From positions 1,071,040 through 1,135,039 of the forward strand of contig NW_004797395.1 in the NCBI RefSeq assembly GCF_000002075.1: DNA of 64,000 nucleotides, written 5' to 3'. Each line of letters begins with the position of its first letter. Position 1 is the stretch's first letter. Shown here in pieces: positions 38,960 through 63,169 of this stretch. A program made the translations under genes and the position numbers. The notes beneath the pieces are model-generated. The model saw only the letters and a program-made list of their open reading frames with translations. It did not search any database and had not been told where the DNA came from. This stretch comes from Aplysia californica (Eukaryota > Mollusca > Gastropoda > Aplysiida > Aplysiidae).

Positions 38960-39292
38960 AACAGATACTGTCCCTCTGGAAGCTTTTTTTTAAAATCTAT
39001 TTTATTTTTCAACTTCTGTTTTTGTGGTTTGTACTGAGGACTTGGACCTTATTTTGTCACAGCACCATGTGCACTTTTAAATTTCATGCTGCTCATTTTC
39101 TTGATAATACAATGTAGAATTTTTAGAGTGTAGAAATATTGTGAAAAAGTTTTATTGTTAACACATTTTTATTCTCAGGAGGAAGCTATCTGCAACTTCC
39201 ACATCCTGGATCAGATGGATTATATGAAAGAACTGGAGAAAAAGTACAGGAAGATTATACTTGCAGACATGATGAACATTACCAAACCATGA
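3431..39292 (+). CDS. TBC1D32: TBC1D32 (broad-minded/BROMI), partial at the 5' end, 29 coding exons seen
   Basis: A ciliary regulator. In vertebrates the family acts with the kinase CCRK/CDK20 in cilium assembly and Hedgehog signalling, and its C-terminal TBC-like domain is thought not to be a normal Rab GAP (established knowledge). The exons translate to about 1,170 codons; from memory the human protein is about 1,257 residues. Landmarks shared with the vertebrate protein include [68 protein letters not shown] and [13 protein letters not shown]. Every junction is phase-consistent except 16611 to 21442, where an exon ending in phase 2 is missing. The first coding exon or exons are not in 2041-3430 as far as I can see. 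An extra copy of exons 3-6 lies at 18150-20635 and is probably an assembly error. The intron after exon 25 is U12-type. No Met start is assigned. Confidence 0.93.
6862..6936 (+). CDS. TBC1D32: TBC1D32 exon 2 of window
   Basis: 25 codons in phase 0, [19 protein letters not shown] onward, acceptor TTCTCAG and donor gtgaac. The HQDxLKxIADxLG pattern matches bromi N-terminal helical sequence as remembered. Confidence 0.85.
7330..7672. repeat. ATT/ATC microsatellite
   Basis: Long imperfect trinucleotide array ending next to the exon 3 acceptor. Poly-isoleucine reading frames on both strands here are artefacts of it. Its right part recurs from 18150. Confidence 0.97.
7676..7801 (+). CDS. TBC1D32: TBC1D32 exon 3 of window
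   Basis: 42 codons in phase 0, [16 protein letters not shown] to MADPDQQLS. It corresponds to the vertebrate EVRYEALQTL to SLSDPDP region. The donor gtttgt is weak. The acceptor follows a 340-base ATT/ATC microsatellite. A second copy lies at 18316-18441. Confidence 0.92.
8191..8290. repeat. Short tandem repeat, about 45-base unit
   Basis: CAAATTGCTGTAT followed by CTTCTCAACAACAA-type sequence recurs at 8191 and 8238, with a partial third unit at 8282. Present again in the duplicated block. Confidence 0.75.
8510..8585 (+). CDS. TBC1D32: TBC1D32 exon 4 of window
   Basis: [17 protein letters not shown] onward, 25 codons plus one base, donor gtaagtatg. A second copy lies at 19150-19225. Confidence 0.9.
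9072..9175 (+). CDS. TBC1D32: TBC1D32 exon 5 of window
   Basis: Two bases complete the codon from exon 4, then 34 codons ending KTTVKLLKA; donor gtaagt. It fits vertebrate NPNMTRLLKK. A second copy lies at 19712-19815. Confidence 0.9.
9765..9965 (+). CDS. TBC1D32: TBC1D32 exon 6 of window
   Basis: 67 codons in phase 0: [29 protein letters not shown] and [14 protein letters not shown] match vertebrate QKEAPSFW, YMEEIVEST and VDTKAVWFKKWM. Donor gtaagt. A second copy lies at 20405-20605. Confidence 0.95.
9999..10024. repeat. Poly-C tract
   Basis: C homopolymers broken by single T bases, four bases past the homologous point where the second copy runs into N. Confidence 0.95.
10471..10527 (+). 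CDS. TBC1D32: TBC1D32 exon 7 of window
   Basis: 19 codons in phase 0, [19 protein letters not shown], matching vertebrate HAYYSRTTVLRLLEKKY. Donor gtaagt. Confidence 0.93.
10605..10800. repeat. GA / GGGA microsatellite
   Basis: (GA)n passing into (GGGA)n and a G run, in the intron after TBC1D32 exon 7. Confidence 0.98.
11330..11432 (+). CDS. TBC1D32: TBC1D32 exon 8 of window
   Basis: 34 codons plus one base, [14 protein letters not shown] onward, donor gtgagt. Confidence 0.88.
13202..13342 (+). CDS. TBC1D32: TBC1D32 exon 9 of window
   Basis: Reads [15 protein letters not shown] then [13 protein letters not shown] and [10 protein letters not shown], a strongly conserved block of the family. 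Enters with two bases and leaves with one; donor gtaatc. Confidence 0.95.
13704..13799 (+). CDS. TBC1D32: TBC1D32 exon 10 of window
   Basis: [17 protein letters not shown] onward. Phase fits the neighbouring exons on both sides; donor gtaatg. Confidence 0.9.
14327..14469 (+). CDS. TBC1D32: TBC1D32 exon 11 of window
   Basis: [15 protein letters not shown] and LLSPVSQYM match vertebrate ASMVTEVLKILC and LLQPIHNLM. Ends in phase 0; donor gtaatg. Confidence 0.93.
14640..14770 (+). repeat. Possible tRNA-like SINE fragment
   Basis: GTTGGCATCGTACTTGGCGG followed by a B-box-like AAGTTCAAATCCC and a GGAGAGCTTTCTTGGCTCTC hairpin. Not alignable to the main SINE family by eye. Confidence 0.35.
15625..15752 (+). 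CDS. TBC1D32: TBC1D32 exon 12 of window
   Basis: [16 protein letters not shown] and [10 protein letters not shown] match vertebrate LLHIAGILARISS and LLLLYGEN. 42 codons plus two bases, donor gtatga. Confidence 0.92.
16413..16611 (+). CDS. TBC1D32: TBC1D32 exon 13 of window
   Basis: [25 protein letters not shown] and [11 protein letters not shown] match vertebrate IIAKFSKK, VCRQIYSTCEGL and LHESIAKAWKK. Ends in phase 0; donor gtaaac. It cannot join exon 14 in frame without an intervening exon. Confidence 0.95.
17370..18064. mobile_element. Possible TTAA-flanked nonautonomous element
   Basis: Starts TTAACCTTTTGAGCCCTGAC and ends GCGTAGCGAATGAGTTAA, in the style of piggyBac-type termini, though the ends match each other poorly. 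Inside, AAGATCCC followed by AC or GC occurs four times between 17525 and 17655. Confidence 0.35.
18150..20635 (+). repeat. Second copy of TBC1D32 exons 3-6 ending at an N gap
   Basis: Exon copies are at 18316-18441, 19150-19225, 19712-19815 and 20405-20605. The copy ends on the last base before the N run, four bases short of the poly-C tract in the source. Near-perfect identity including introns, the abutting gap and the loss of a needed exon nearby favour a redundant contig end or allelic copy in the assembly. A recent real duplication is less likely. If transcribed, exon 13 could splice in frame into copied exon 3, but copied exon 6 could not reach exon 14 in frame. Confidence 0.93.
20636..20735. 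other. Assembly gap (100 N)
   Basis: Exactly 100 N, a conventional placeholder for a gap of unknown size. Exon phases on the two sides imply that at least one TBC1D32 exon is missing here or close by. Confidence 0.99.
21442..21580 (+). CDS. TBC1D32: TBC1D32 exon 14 of window
   Basis: [19 protein letters not shown] and YSRYAKKLQ match vertebrate LLHFAATPKGLLLLQRTGA and FSRYAKKLQ. Begins with the third base of a codon; donor gtagga. Confidence 0.95.
22078..22165 (+). CDS. TBC1D32: TBC1D32 exon 15 of window
   Basis: [19 protein letters not shown] matches vertebrate KFGYGVLVTQVASTAAGG. 29 codons plus one base; donor gtgaga. Confidence 0.95.
22250..22430 (+). repeat. SINE-like repeat, 3' part
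   Basis: Shares about 180 bases with 24440-24630 and, inverted, with 58812-58990: GGTGTGGTTTGCTCCTTCTT, CTCTTGTAAYACCTCTAATC, GGCACTTATATGAC and a TGTAAAACTC tail. Confidence 0.8.
22455..22573 (+). CDS. TBC1D32: TBC1D32 exon 16 of window
   Basis: [16 protein letters not shown] and [11 protein letters not shown] match vertebrate FINALITELWSNLECG and PVDPIDRSCQK. Donor gtagca. Confidence 0.95.
23058..23375. repeat. Diverged tandem repeat, about 210-base spacing
   Basis: GGATTCCATTTTC, then a TTTAAACGT block, ACTGACCAACAGTTT and a TATA-CTGTA-like end occur at about 23060 and again at about 23270. Confidence 0.65.
23667..23842. mobile_element. Short inverted-repeat element, piggyBac-like ends
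   Basis: AACACTTTGCAGTCAC at the left is exactly inverted at the right as GTGACTGCAAAGTGTT, with TTGA and TTAA at the outer edges. About 175 bases, too short to code. Confidence 0.6.
24440..24630 (+). repeat. SINE-like repeat, 3' part
   Basis: Same family and orientation as 22250-22430, with the tail TGTAAAACACTTATTAAAAC. Confidence 0.8.
24717..24836 (+). CDS. TBC1D32: TBC1D32 exon 17 of window
   Basis: 40 codons in phase 0, [15 protein letters not shown] and YSLRDIP matching vertebrate LVNLLSYPAVYELI and YSLREVP. Donor gtaagt. Confidence 0.94.
25176..25264 (+). CDS. TBC1D32: TBC1D32 exon 18 of window
   Basis: [19 protein letters not shown] and [10 protein letters not shown] match vertebrate IIDRLIILNSEAKIRSLFN and YEQSHTFGLR. 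Donor gtatcctg resembles a U12 site, but the 3' end of this intron has no U12 branch motif. Confidence 0.95.
25314..25996. mobile_element. MITE with 8-base target duplication and internal 50-base tandem units
   Basis: ATTAACTA at 25314-25321 repeats directly at 25989-25996. Inside, AAGAGGATAGGTGGAC at the left is inverted at the right end, and GGATAGGTGGACCCC recurs inwards in both arms. Three and a partial fourth 50-base units start at 25804, 25854, 25904 and 25954. The 8-base duplication suggests a hAT-type mobiliser (inference). Confidence 0.7.
26458..26568 (+). CDS. TBC1D32: TBC1D32 exon 19 of window
   Basis: [19 protein letters not shown] matches vertebrate LLSVVCCDLDTLLLLEAQY. Donor gtaaac, phase 2. 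Confidence 0.93.
27004..27847. mobile_element. Nonautonomous element with TACAGT-type ends
   Basis: Begins TACAGTCAAACCT with AACAGCCACC, and ends with the inverse of TACAGTAGAACCT with GGGCCACC. GTGGCCGT-like motifs occur near both ends. No coding capacity. Confidence 0.5.
28047..28158 (+). CDS. TBC1D32: TBC1D32 exon 20 of window
   Basis: [19 protein letters not shown] and PTERTLPSR match vertebrate DGLSVERNHVLVRINHIGG and PSERALPPR. Donor gtgagt. Confidence 0.94.
28174..28529. mobile_element. TTAA-flanked MITE, 356 bases
   Basis: Left TTAACCCGTTCATGAC and right, inverted, TTAACCCTTTCGTGAC give a 16-base terminal inverted repeat with two mismatches plus the TTAA typical of piggyBac-type targets. 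Confidence 0.7.
28798..28897 (+). CDS. TBC1D32: TBC1D32 exon 21 of window
   Basis: [15 protein letters not shown] matches vertebrate PMFSSYPLPQYY. 33 codons plus one base; donor gtgact. The next intron is about 4 kb. Confidence 0.92.
29916..30373 (+). mobile_element. MITE family A, copy 1
   Basis: GGTGAAATCAGGCGCTTGTC near the left and GGGCCTGACTCCATC near the right. Internal text is shared with the copies at 47857, 51925, 55420 and 61396. ATTGCAGA flanks both sides (29908-29915 and 30374-30381), a possible target duplication. Confidence 0.75.
31223..31360. repeat. Tandem duplication, about 70-base unit
   Basis: Two adjacent units (31223-31293 and 31294-31360), each starting GGAGTRGATTA and ending GGTGGCTCTTTT. 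Confidence 0.85.
32884..33009 (+). CDS. TBC1D32: TBC1D32 exon 22 of window
   Basis: [19 protein letters not shown] and [12 protein letters not shown] match vertebrate FISSSKQNMKDQKWMDNCR and KTLRSKPDMISG. Donor gtaagt. Confidence 0.92.
33445..33528 (+). CDS. TBC1D32: TBC1D32 exon 23 of window
   Basis: [19 protein letters not shown] onward, in the position of vertebrate VLAELLEKVVLHLS. Phase fits both sides; donor gtaaga. Confidence 0.88.
33729..33798 (+). CDS. TBC1D32: TBC1D32 exon 24 of window
   Basis: Reads [15 protein letters not shown]; vertebrate counterpart is ALSPVQQLGVKMTVR. Donor gtgagc, phase 2. Confidence 0.93.
34044..34165 (+). CDS. TBC1D32: TBC1D32 exon 25 of window
   Basis: [19 protein letters not shown] and [14 protein letters not shown] match vertebrate YGKFLNLLTDGAEKDLT and RFLKQQQSSIKSSL. 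The donor is GTATCCTTTC, the U12 consensus. Confidence 0.93.
34166..35017 (+). promoter_or_regulatory. TBC1D32: U12-type GT-AG intron of TBC1D32
   Basis: The 5' splice site is GTATCCTTTC and the 3' end carries CCCCTTAAC with its branch A at 35007, 10 bases before the AG. Both match minor-spliceosome consensus (RTATCCTTT and TTCCTTRAY). Length 852 bases. Confidence 0.88.
35018..35172 (+). CDS. TBC1D32: TBC1D32 exon 26 of window (start of TBC-like domain)
   Basis: [29 protein letters not shown] and WMARLHAS match vertebrate AGHDWFVSTLFMLMLGNKE, FQFLHHFSRL and WVPRLHSS. Donor gtaaat. Confidence 0.95.
35922..36059 (+). CDS. TBC1D32: TBC1D32 exon 27 of window
   Basis: 46 codons in phase 0; [19 protein letters not shown] and [11 protein letters not shown] match vertebrate SAHYVEMLLKAEVPLVFS and AFRMSGFAPSQ. 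Donor gtgaac. Confidence 0.95.
36235..36395 (+). repeat. Dispersed repeat, copy 1 of 2
   Basis: AATTCCATCAAGCCTGTATA to TTTTCCAGTTTGCACCTTGC is shared with 43365-43510. It directly precedes a SINE-like fragment, so it may be an upstream part of a longer element. Confidence 0.65.
36470..38295. mobile_element. 1.8 kb inserted element with 11-base inverted ends
   Basis: CTCTTTATCTC at the left and GAGATAAAGAG at the right, with GTGA and TTAA as outer four-base flanks. It sits inside one SINE-like copy and contains another (36883-37160). No intact gene inside. Confidence 0.6.
36883..37160 (-). repeat. SINE-like copy nested in the inserted element
   Basis: AGTTTTACGGCGCTCACAAC with GTCATATGGGTGCC, then GAGTGACAAATATACAAAAG text comparable to that at 58870-58920. 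Confidence 0.65.
38345..38510. repeat. Degenerate tandem repeat, about 45-base unit
   Basis: Four imperfect units of TTGTRGAADATDGATGGYTA type followed by TTGTAGYCTA, just upstream of exon 28. Confidence 0.7.
38558..38746 (+). CDS. TBC1D32: TBC1D32 exon 28 of window
   Basis: 63 codons in phase 0; [19 protein letters not shown] and [19 protein letters not shown] match vertebrate [19 protein letters not shown] and LGPDYQVYICIAVFKHLQQ. Donor gtaagc. Confidence 0.97.
38877..38957. repeat. GA microsatellite
   Basis: About 40 uninterrupted GA units in the last TBC1D32 intron. Confidence 0.98.
39179..39292 (+). CDS. TBC1D32: TBC1D32 last coding exon with stop
   Basis: [19 protein letters not shown] to [10 protein letters not shown] and TGA at 39290-39292, matching vertebrate EEALHGFRVSDYFEYMEIL to LRDMRNIR. 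The 3' UTR follows; its end is not certain. Confidence 0.96.
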   Translation, partial: EEAICNFHILDQMDYMKELEKKYRKIILADMMNITKP

Positions 39293-42200
39293 TTAATGCT
39301 CAGTAATACCTGCGCTATCTGTAGAAAAGGGATAATTTTAAATTACGTGCTAACACAAGGTCTCATGTTCAACTTTTCTAATTTTTTCTTTGCCTTCTTA
39401 AGTTCTCACTTTCAATCTCCCGTATAGAGTTCCTGAAAGTTTAAGGCTATACATAAATCTTGTACAGTAATGCGGGTTGCCCTATAGTCGAGCCATATTT
39501 ATTTCAATTTGTGACCTCAAGATTTCTACTGTACCTATATGATGTCTTATTTAAAGTAGGAATGCTTTAGCTAACACTTACTGCACCCTGAAGTACAAGT
39601 CCTGTGCTAATGTAAAACATATAATTTGTGGGGCTGTTGAAACAGGGTGATTTGCAAGCGAATTTTTTTTAATTTGAAAATTTGGATGTCTGGACAAAAT
39701 GTATTGTAGTATTAAAGCTTGAAACTTTTTGAAAGTAAGAAATTTTGTACTGTGAAATAGTGGTAAAGCATCTATTTTGGAGCTATTCGAGTGGGATACT
39801 TGAAACTGCTGTGTGATTTGAGATTTTATTAGCCTCTCTCTGGCAATGAGAAGTTTAAAAGCATTTTTTAAAATTAGCAAAGAAATATGGTGTAACGAGT
39901 ATTTGGCGAATTTTGTAACGTTTTAATGATTAAAACAAAAAAGTATTCCACTTTGTGAGGGGTACATTGAGATTGTTTCTAAAACACTTGCTTATTTGAT
40001 GATACTTCCTTTCTTTGACAATTAATAAGGTGAGAATTATCCTTTGAATGTTTTAGAGTGTCTGAACTTGACCAAAAAGTACTCTGCACATTGACAGGTT
40101 TATAGCACATATGCTGATCTTGTCCATTTCACATTCAGCTGTGTCTCCTGTTGATTTGTTAAATTCATGTTCACTTTTTTTGCATTAACTTTGATCAAAT
40201 TTGTGTTTATTTATTCCCCTTGCAACGCAGTAATGCTATTTAAAAGGCTGGATTTTCTAACTGAATACACTTCTCTGATAGGACAGAGTTGTTCAAAAGT
40301 CTTCAAGACCACTAAAAATAAATCATGTTCACAAATGCTCTGCTGGAGATTTTAACCCGAGTTTTACACATCGCCATCCGCCAAGATAACCTATGAACTA
40401 CTAAAGTTTTTTTTTGTTTGTATTTTTTTGGGGGGGGAGTGGGGTTAAGTTGAACATGATTCTTTGTTTTGATATTGATGGTAGGACCAGTGTCAAAGAG
40501 ATTGTCTTTGGTATTAAGATAATAAATTGTTAATGTTTTGCTCCTTTTTTGACTCAATTTAGATTGTTTAGAAATTTAACTGGGCTGCTTTCAGTCTTGG
40601 CAAACCTAGGCTGGGTTGGGAAAGGCATCTCAGCAGTAAGATGGAAATAATCCATATCAGACTTTCTCTGGGGCGAAGTGAACTCAAGTATTTTATGTGT
40701 AAGAGCTAAGAACCCAGTCTGTCTACGATAGATATTAGTTGGAGAAAGGAAAACACAATGTCTGAAATACATCAGTTGTAGAGCATCTTCTTTTTAAAAC
40801 TACAAGTATGAAATCCCCTCTCTATAATCTGAGTTCACTCACCATACAGAGAGGTGGTACAAAGTAGTGTGAAGAAAAGTTTTCGTTTGCCTCTTTTGTC
40901 TCCAACAAGAGTTGAAACTATGTTGTACATGTATAATATACCTTCAATGACTATTTAAAAGTTTAGAGTCACCATCTCAAATAAACCATCAATCTCTAAT
41001 ATTTTAATATGACCTTGACAAGTACCAGGAAGATATTATAAAGTAGAGAATAAATGGGGAAGAAAGGAGTAGTTCATGCTACACCCTGCTGGAGCTTTTT
41101 ATGTGATAACAATTTCATATCTTCTCATTTTTTTTCTCTTTTTTCATTAGGTTGCCTCATTTTTTAGTGCTGCCTAAACAAAAGCAGGAAAAAATAATTC
41201 TCCCATATATATTCACTTTTCATTCTTGAAAACATCCGTCCAGATCTGATAGGTTTTATGTAAGTATTTACTGTCATCTTTAGACAACCCACAGACTTTG
41301 ATTGATACATTGATGTGTTCCTTGCAAATGTATTTAAGGGACTTTGTTATATTTACTCACAAGTTATTCTGTTCATTCATGTAAAGTTAATGTCTAAATC
41401 TGTACCTTCTTATGTATTAAAATGTTGGATAAAGTTACTTTTTAGTAAAAAGAAACTATGCTTGCTTTTGTTTATTCTTCTTGTTAATGTGGTTGTAAAT
41501 TTTTTATTTTCGTAAGAAAAGTCACTAGTTCTTAACCCTTATCCTGCGTCTGTGCCCAGATGCGTATCTTATCAGCAACCGATTACGTCGGACGTGCCGG
41601 GCAGGCCGCCGGGGTCACTCAGTGTGTAGTGTTGGTGTACAGCGCGCGCGCCGGGAAACGTGTGTTTTCGCCATGAATACCGCGGGAGTGTGTTAACCGA
41701 TGATGAAAATAACGCTCTATCCTTCATAGCTTTCTATTTATAAAGTGTTACAAACACATGAATAACCCCCTCTCACAAGCTGATAAGACATTACGAGTAG
41801 TTACGCCCATTCGAATAACCTTTCTGGACGCTCTTGTTGTTATGAATGACCTGAGGTTCGAAAGGGGATAATTTAGGTCAGTTTTGCGAATGTTTTACAC
41901 TCAAATTGTTCTTTGTACCTGCACAATGGTATTCAAAACTATCAAACAAGCTTATTTTTCATTAGGTAGTATCATTTCATACAAAATCAAGCTCATTTGA
42001 AATATTTTGTATAGAAAAATGGAAGTCTTGTTTCCTGAATATCCTTTCGAGCTCCTCATGTCTAAGTGGGTCAATTTCTTCTATAATTTCATTGGACGAA
42101 CATCTAGAGCTACCAACTTGGCATGTTTTGAATGAGACGTATGCCTCGATTACGAACCAACGCAGGCGGTTCTAGAAGAAGGCCACAAACGCACACAAAC

Positions 42201-42470
42201 TCAAGCACACTGACGCACACACACTTGACCTGCGTGAATGGGGATCCGACTCGGGACCTGAATGACACGTAAGAGGAAATACGGATTTTGACTGACGGTC
42301 CCGGAAAATAAAAACTTGGCAAGCATACTTCTAAAACAGAAAAATTAGCTTTCTGTTGCTCGGGAAAATGACGAAAATTCGGGAGATTCCCGAAAAATTT
42401 GGGAGAGTTGGCAGGTGCGCAATTTTGACAAAGTCAGCTGATACACATGCGCGGCGCTAGGCTTCTTCAT
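39293..42470. other. TBC1D32 3' UTR then intergenic DNA
   Basis: No coding exon recognised. A GC-rich, CpG-bearing patch at about 41540-41700 follows TTAACCCTTATCCTGCG, which looks like another TTAA-type element end, but no partner end was identified. Confidence 0.5.
40317..40322 (+). terminator. Possible TBC1D32 poly(A) signal
   Basis: AATAAA about 1 kb after the stop. Others at 40980-40985 and about 41049 are equally possible, so this choice is weak. Confidence 0.25.
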
Positions 42471-42481
42471 TCGTTTGAAAA

Positions 42482-42582
42482 GATGGCGTCAAAACGTTCG
42501 GCGATGAGTTCTAAGTCAGACTCTGGACCAAGTAAAGCAAAGAAACCGAAAAGGCAGCAAGTTTTTCTTGACAAATACAAGG
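42482..42582 (+). other. Orphan short coding-like stretch
   Basis: AAGATGGCGTC is a good initiation context. It opens MASKRSAMSSKSDSGPSKAK then KPKRQQVFLDKYK before a possible donor (AAG/gtgtcc) or a stop 10 codons on. The composition recalls the basic N-terminus of hAT/ZBED-type transposase genes. No second exon was found. Confidence 0.3.
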
Positions 42583-42639
42583 TGTCCCTGATAATTAGTC
42601 AATGTCCCTGATTTTGAGCTAGGCTGTCCCTGATAGCCA

Positions 42640-42710
42640 CCGAAAGGGGTGGGCAGCTATGCCTTATGCAGTTGCGAGCACTGTAAAAACTCTGCTGAAA
42701 CTTTAAAAAC
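42640..42710 (+). repeat. SINE-like tail fragment
   Basis: GCCTTATGCAGTTGCGAGCA with CTGTAAAAACTC matches the tail of the family copy at 50490-51003. Confidence 0.6.
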
Positions 42711-45000
42711 TTAAAACATAAAAGCATTTCATACCTCAGGAAGGTCTTGCATTAAGCAGTGAAATAATTATGTTGAATAGAATTGCACTGACTAAACGCC
42801 ATAAGCACCATAAAGTGTTTCGAAAAGCAAAGTAAAAGGAATAATAGAAAGAGAGAAAGAATAGAAAAATGCAGGTCTGTTTGCTGATTCCTACATGACA
42901 TACAAATAAAACTATTAAATTTCACAGGCAAGAAGACACAGACAAACATGTGAGGACAAGTTTGGATTCTCCAATCAAAAGGAAACCTCTGTTTTTCAAA
43001 GAAACAGTGTCATTTTAATGCATAATTGCGTAATTACAAAGAACACATGTTCATAAGGTCTGTACATATTGCATAGGCAGCAATGAAGAAATGAACTATG
43101 CAAGCATGAAATAAGTTGCTGAACTAGTCAAATTCTATCTTGTCTATGCTCTAATTTACACAAGCTCAGCCATACATATGTTTCAAATGTAAACATGACA
43201 GTGTTGGTTCCCATCACATTCAGCCAGAGTCTGTTATCTACGGGTCAGTATGCATTGTACCACAGAATATGAATAGGCAAAAGGAATGGGGATTGGTCAA
43301 AGACATATGTTGGCTGTGAGCCAAAGTGGCTATAGTGTCCATTTTTTACCAAAATGCCCAAAAATATCAAGACAGGCATTCCAATTCCATCATGCCTGTA
43401 TATAAAATCATCTGCACCAAAGTTTTGCTAACATCCCTGCTATCAACCTATATTCATACTTTTCCAGTTTACAACTTGCCATAAAGATTCATTCGTCTTG
43501 AACTGAAATAAGAAATATTTGGATATATAGTAACCTCTAGCTCTCAGTCAACAATATGTAATATGGCATGGGTTTAACAACCTTTGAACACAAAGATTAT
43601 TTAAGAGACATGTCCTTAGATTTCACGTCCATCTTAAAAAGGGATCAAGCAAAGATAGTTTTGAGTAATGAAAACTTTTCAAACAACTAGCGTTTAAAAA
43701 AATGTTTCAAACCAGGTCTGCCTGCACTGCAGTAGATATCGATTGAAAAGACAGCTTGTCTGTCTTAGACCGATAAATCTATTTGGAAAGGCTGCAGTAA
43801 AGGTACTACATCATTGTAAAGTTCACAAAAACAGCCTTTTTGAGATGATCACTTGGGAAATTTTGGTCCAATCGGTCTGAACAAGTGTCAACAAAAAGTT
43901 CATAAATGTAACTCTTAACTCAGACAAAAGTAGAGTGTTGCAAAGAAACAAATAATTTTCTTCTTTTCTCAAGCATCATGAGGCATAGGATAAATCTGTG
44001 GTCATGCCTTTTGAATAGATATAGTATGCTGAAAGGAGCATGTGAATTCCCCCCATATTATGAAGCGTCCCAAAAATGGTGTGGAACTAAATAAAACTAG
44101 ACAAAGTAGGCCTACTAATGATTGTAAAGACTTTCAGTATGCCCATTAAAAATAAAAAGACATCCCCTGCAGTCTAAGCAAAACCTACTATGTAGCTAGC
44201 AAAAATTGTCTCGACTCTATGGAAAACCTGATATCTCAAAGTAGAGTGTCAAAACTAAGTTATTAGAGGACATATTTGTTTGTTCGTTTGAGTATAGAGG
44301 AGCAAATTGACACAATGATGGTCATATAGTGCTGGGAAAGAGTAAAATAGACAGGAACAACAGAGGTAAAGAAAAGAAGTAGGATCTACCAGTAGCGCCC
44401 TCCAACCACCCGCAATGACATATTGGACTGACAATAAGATGCATGGATCATGGATTAACAAGAATTGCTAGTGACAGGGACAGCAGGTAGTATGTACTAT
44501 ATGAACATATTATTTTCACATTCTAATACCTTAGACATTCGTTTCAAATATATCTTCACTGCCATCATCTCTATCCATTTTCTATTGATATTGCTAACAA
44601 TGTGCTACTATGAATTTGATTTTTAATCCCATTTTTAAGAGTTCAATCGAAAACTAAACAAAAAGTAAATGCAAGGAAGCAGGGCAGATTGTCCAGACCT
44701 AACTATCATAAATAAAGCAATGTTTAAACAACTTTTTAAAAACTTGTCTGTGAGCCTTACATTTCTGAACAAAATATGAAAGAAGTTCACAACAGCTTAA
44801 GGTTTACAAAAGACAAATGAAAATCTAAATGCAAGAGAAAACTAAAACAAAAGAAACCTGCTATTGATGAAGATTTTTAACATTTACAATTTAAAAAAAT
44901 AAAGGAAGTGGTCAGCTGTATTGGCAGAAAGATATGAAATGCCAGAGCTATGTTTGTGTGCTTCCATATTTAATTTAAAAAATACCCTGTAACAGTATCA
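42711..45000. other. Intergenic DNA or TTLL9 3' UTR
   Basis: AT-rich, no gene recognised. 43365-43510 is the second copy of the dispersed repeat at 36235-36395, same orientation. Confidence 0.5.
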
Positions 45001-45008
45001 AACATAAT

Positions 45009-45160
45009 TACAAAACAGAAATGAGTGTGTGTTTATGTGTAATGAGTGTGCGTGCGTTTGTGTGTAATGAAAGTGTGTGTGTTTGCATGTAATGAGTGAG
45101 TGTGTGTGTGTGGGTATGTGTGTGTGTGTGTGTGTGCGTACATAAGCGCGCACACATGCG
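45009..45160. repeat. GT-rich minisatellite
   Basis: GTGTGTTTGTGTGTAATGA-like units pass into (GT)n. Confidence 0.95.
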
Positions 45161-45367
45161 TATAAGTGTTTTCTTGGTGAAAGCACTTCAAAAGGGTTTC
45201 ATTTAAAATAATATGCATCACATTACGAACTATTCGGACTACTACACGTATTCAACAACTACAGCTCAGTCACACAGAAAGCTGCAATGAAAACTTGCCA
45301 ACTTAAATAAAAATAATGAACATCAGTAGGTTATAAATTATGATAATGTGAGATGTGGAGAATTATT

Positions 45368-45373
45368 TTTATT
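45368..45373 (-). terminator. Possible TTLL9 poly(A) signal
   Basis: AATAAA on the minus strand 41 bases past the stop. It is unusually close, so a longer 3' UTR is possible. Confidence 0.3.
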
Positions 45374-45413
45374 CTAAGGCATATTATATGGCAGAGGGCG
45401 AACACTTTAGACT

Positions 45414-62417
<17,004 letters not shown>

Positions 62418-63169
62418 GACTAGAGGTCCAAAAAATCTGTGATGAAATAAAAAAAGGTGATAAGGAAAAACTGTGATAATATAGAGGGTATATTACATCT
62501 TCCAGTCCACTAATAAATTATGTAGCACAGTTCAGACAAGAAAAATTCCAACAGAAAATAGAAAACAAGATTTCCAGAAGAGTCCAAAACAGTATAACAT
62601 CTAGCCGAGAAAAAAATATGGTTTGGAACCATCAGAAGGGCAAAAATGTACTTACATAAAAAACTGATAATAATTTGACAAAAGTATGTAACTCACACTA
62701 CTAGAATCATGGGTTTAAATAAGATGAATTATTACTGGAACCTACACTCAAATCAGGGTGTAGTTGTAAACAAACTCACATCAGTGAGTGAACATTTTGC
62801 CATGAAAGCAAAAAGTTTATAGGTTTGTCCTAGGCAAGTAGTCCACAATGATTGCCGAAAATGAAGGAAAAGCATTAAATTGTTCTACCTATTTTACTGG
62901 CATCAGTGGTGCAATGCATAAAACAAAAGACTTGAATTTGAATCTCTCCCTGGGAAGAAGTTCTATCAAGTATCTTCTTTGTTGTGGTATGAAGTACAGT
63001 AGTCTCTGCCAAAGATCCCGGTGCTTGGGAGCAAGAAAAGGGCAGGATCCTAGGCGAACAGGACCTCAGCTGATGCACCAAGGGAAGAATCTATGGTGGT
63101 CCATGTTAAGGCCCACAACTGGTAAAATGGTCTCCCTTCACTCTAACATGAACTGACATGACCCCTGGG

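Noticed and set aside
38581-39117. 178-codon frame across exon 28
   Set aside because: Wrong frame relative to the conserved [10 protein letters not shown] reading; extended by the GA array.
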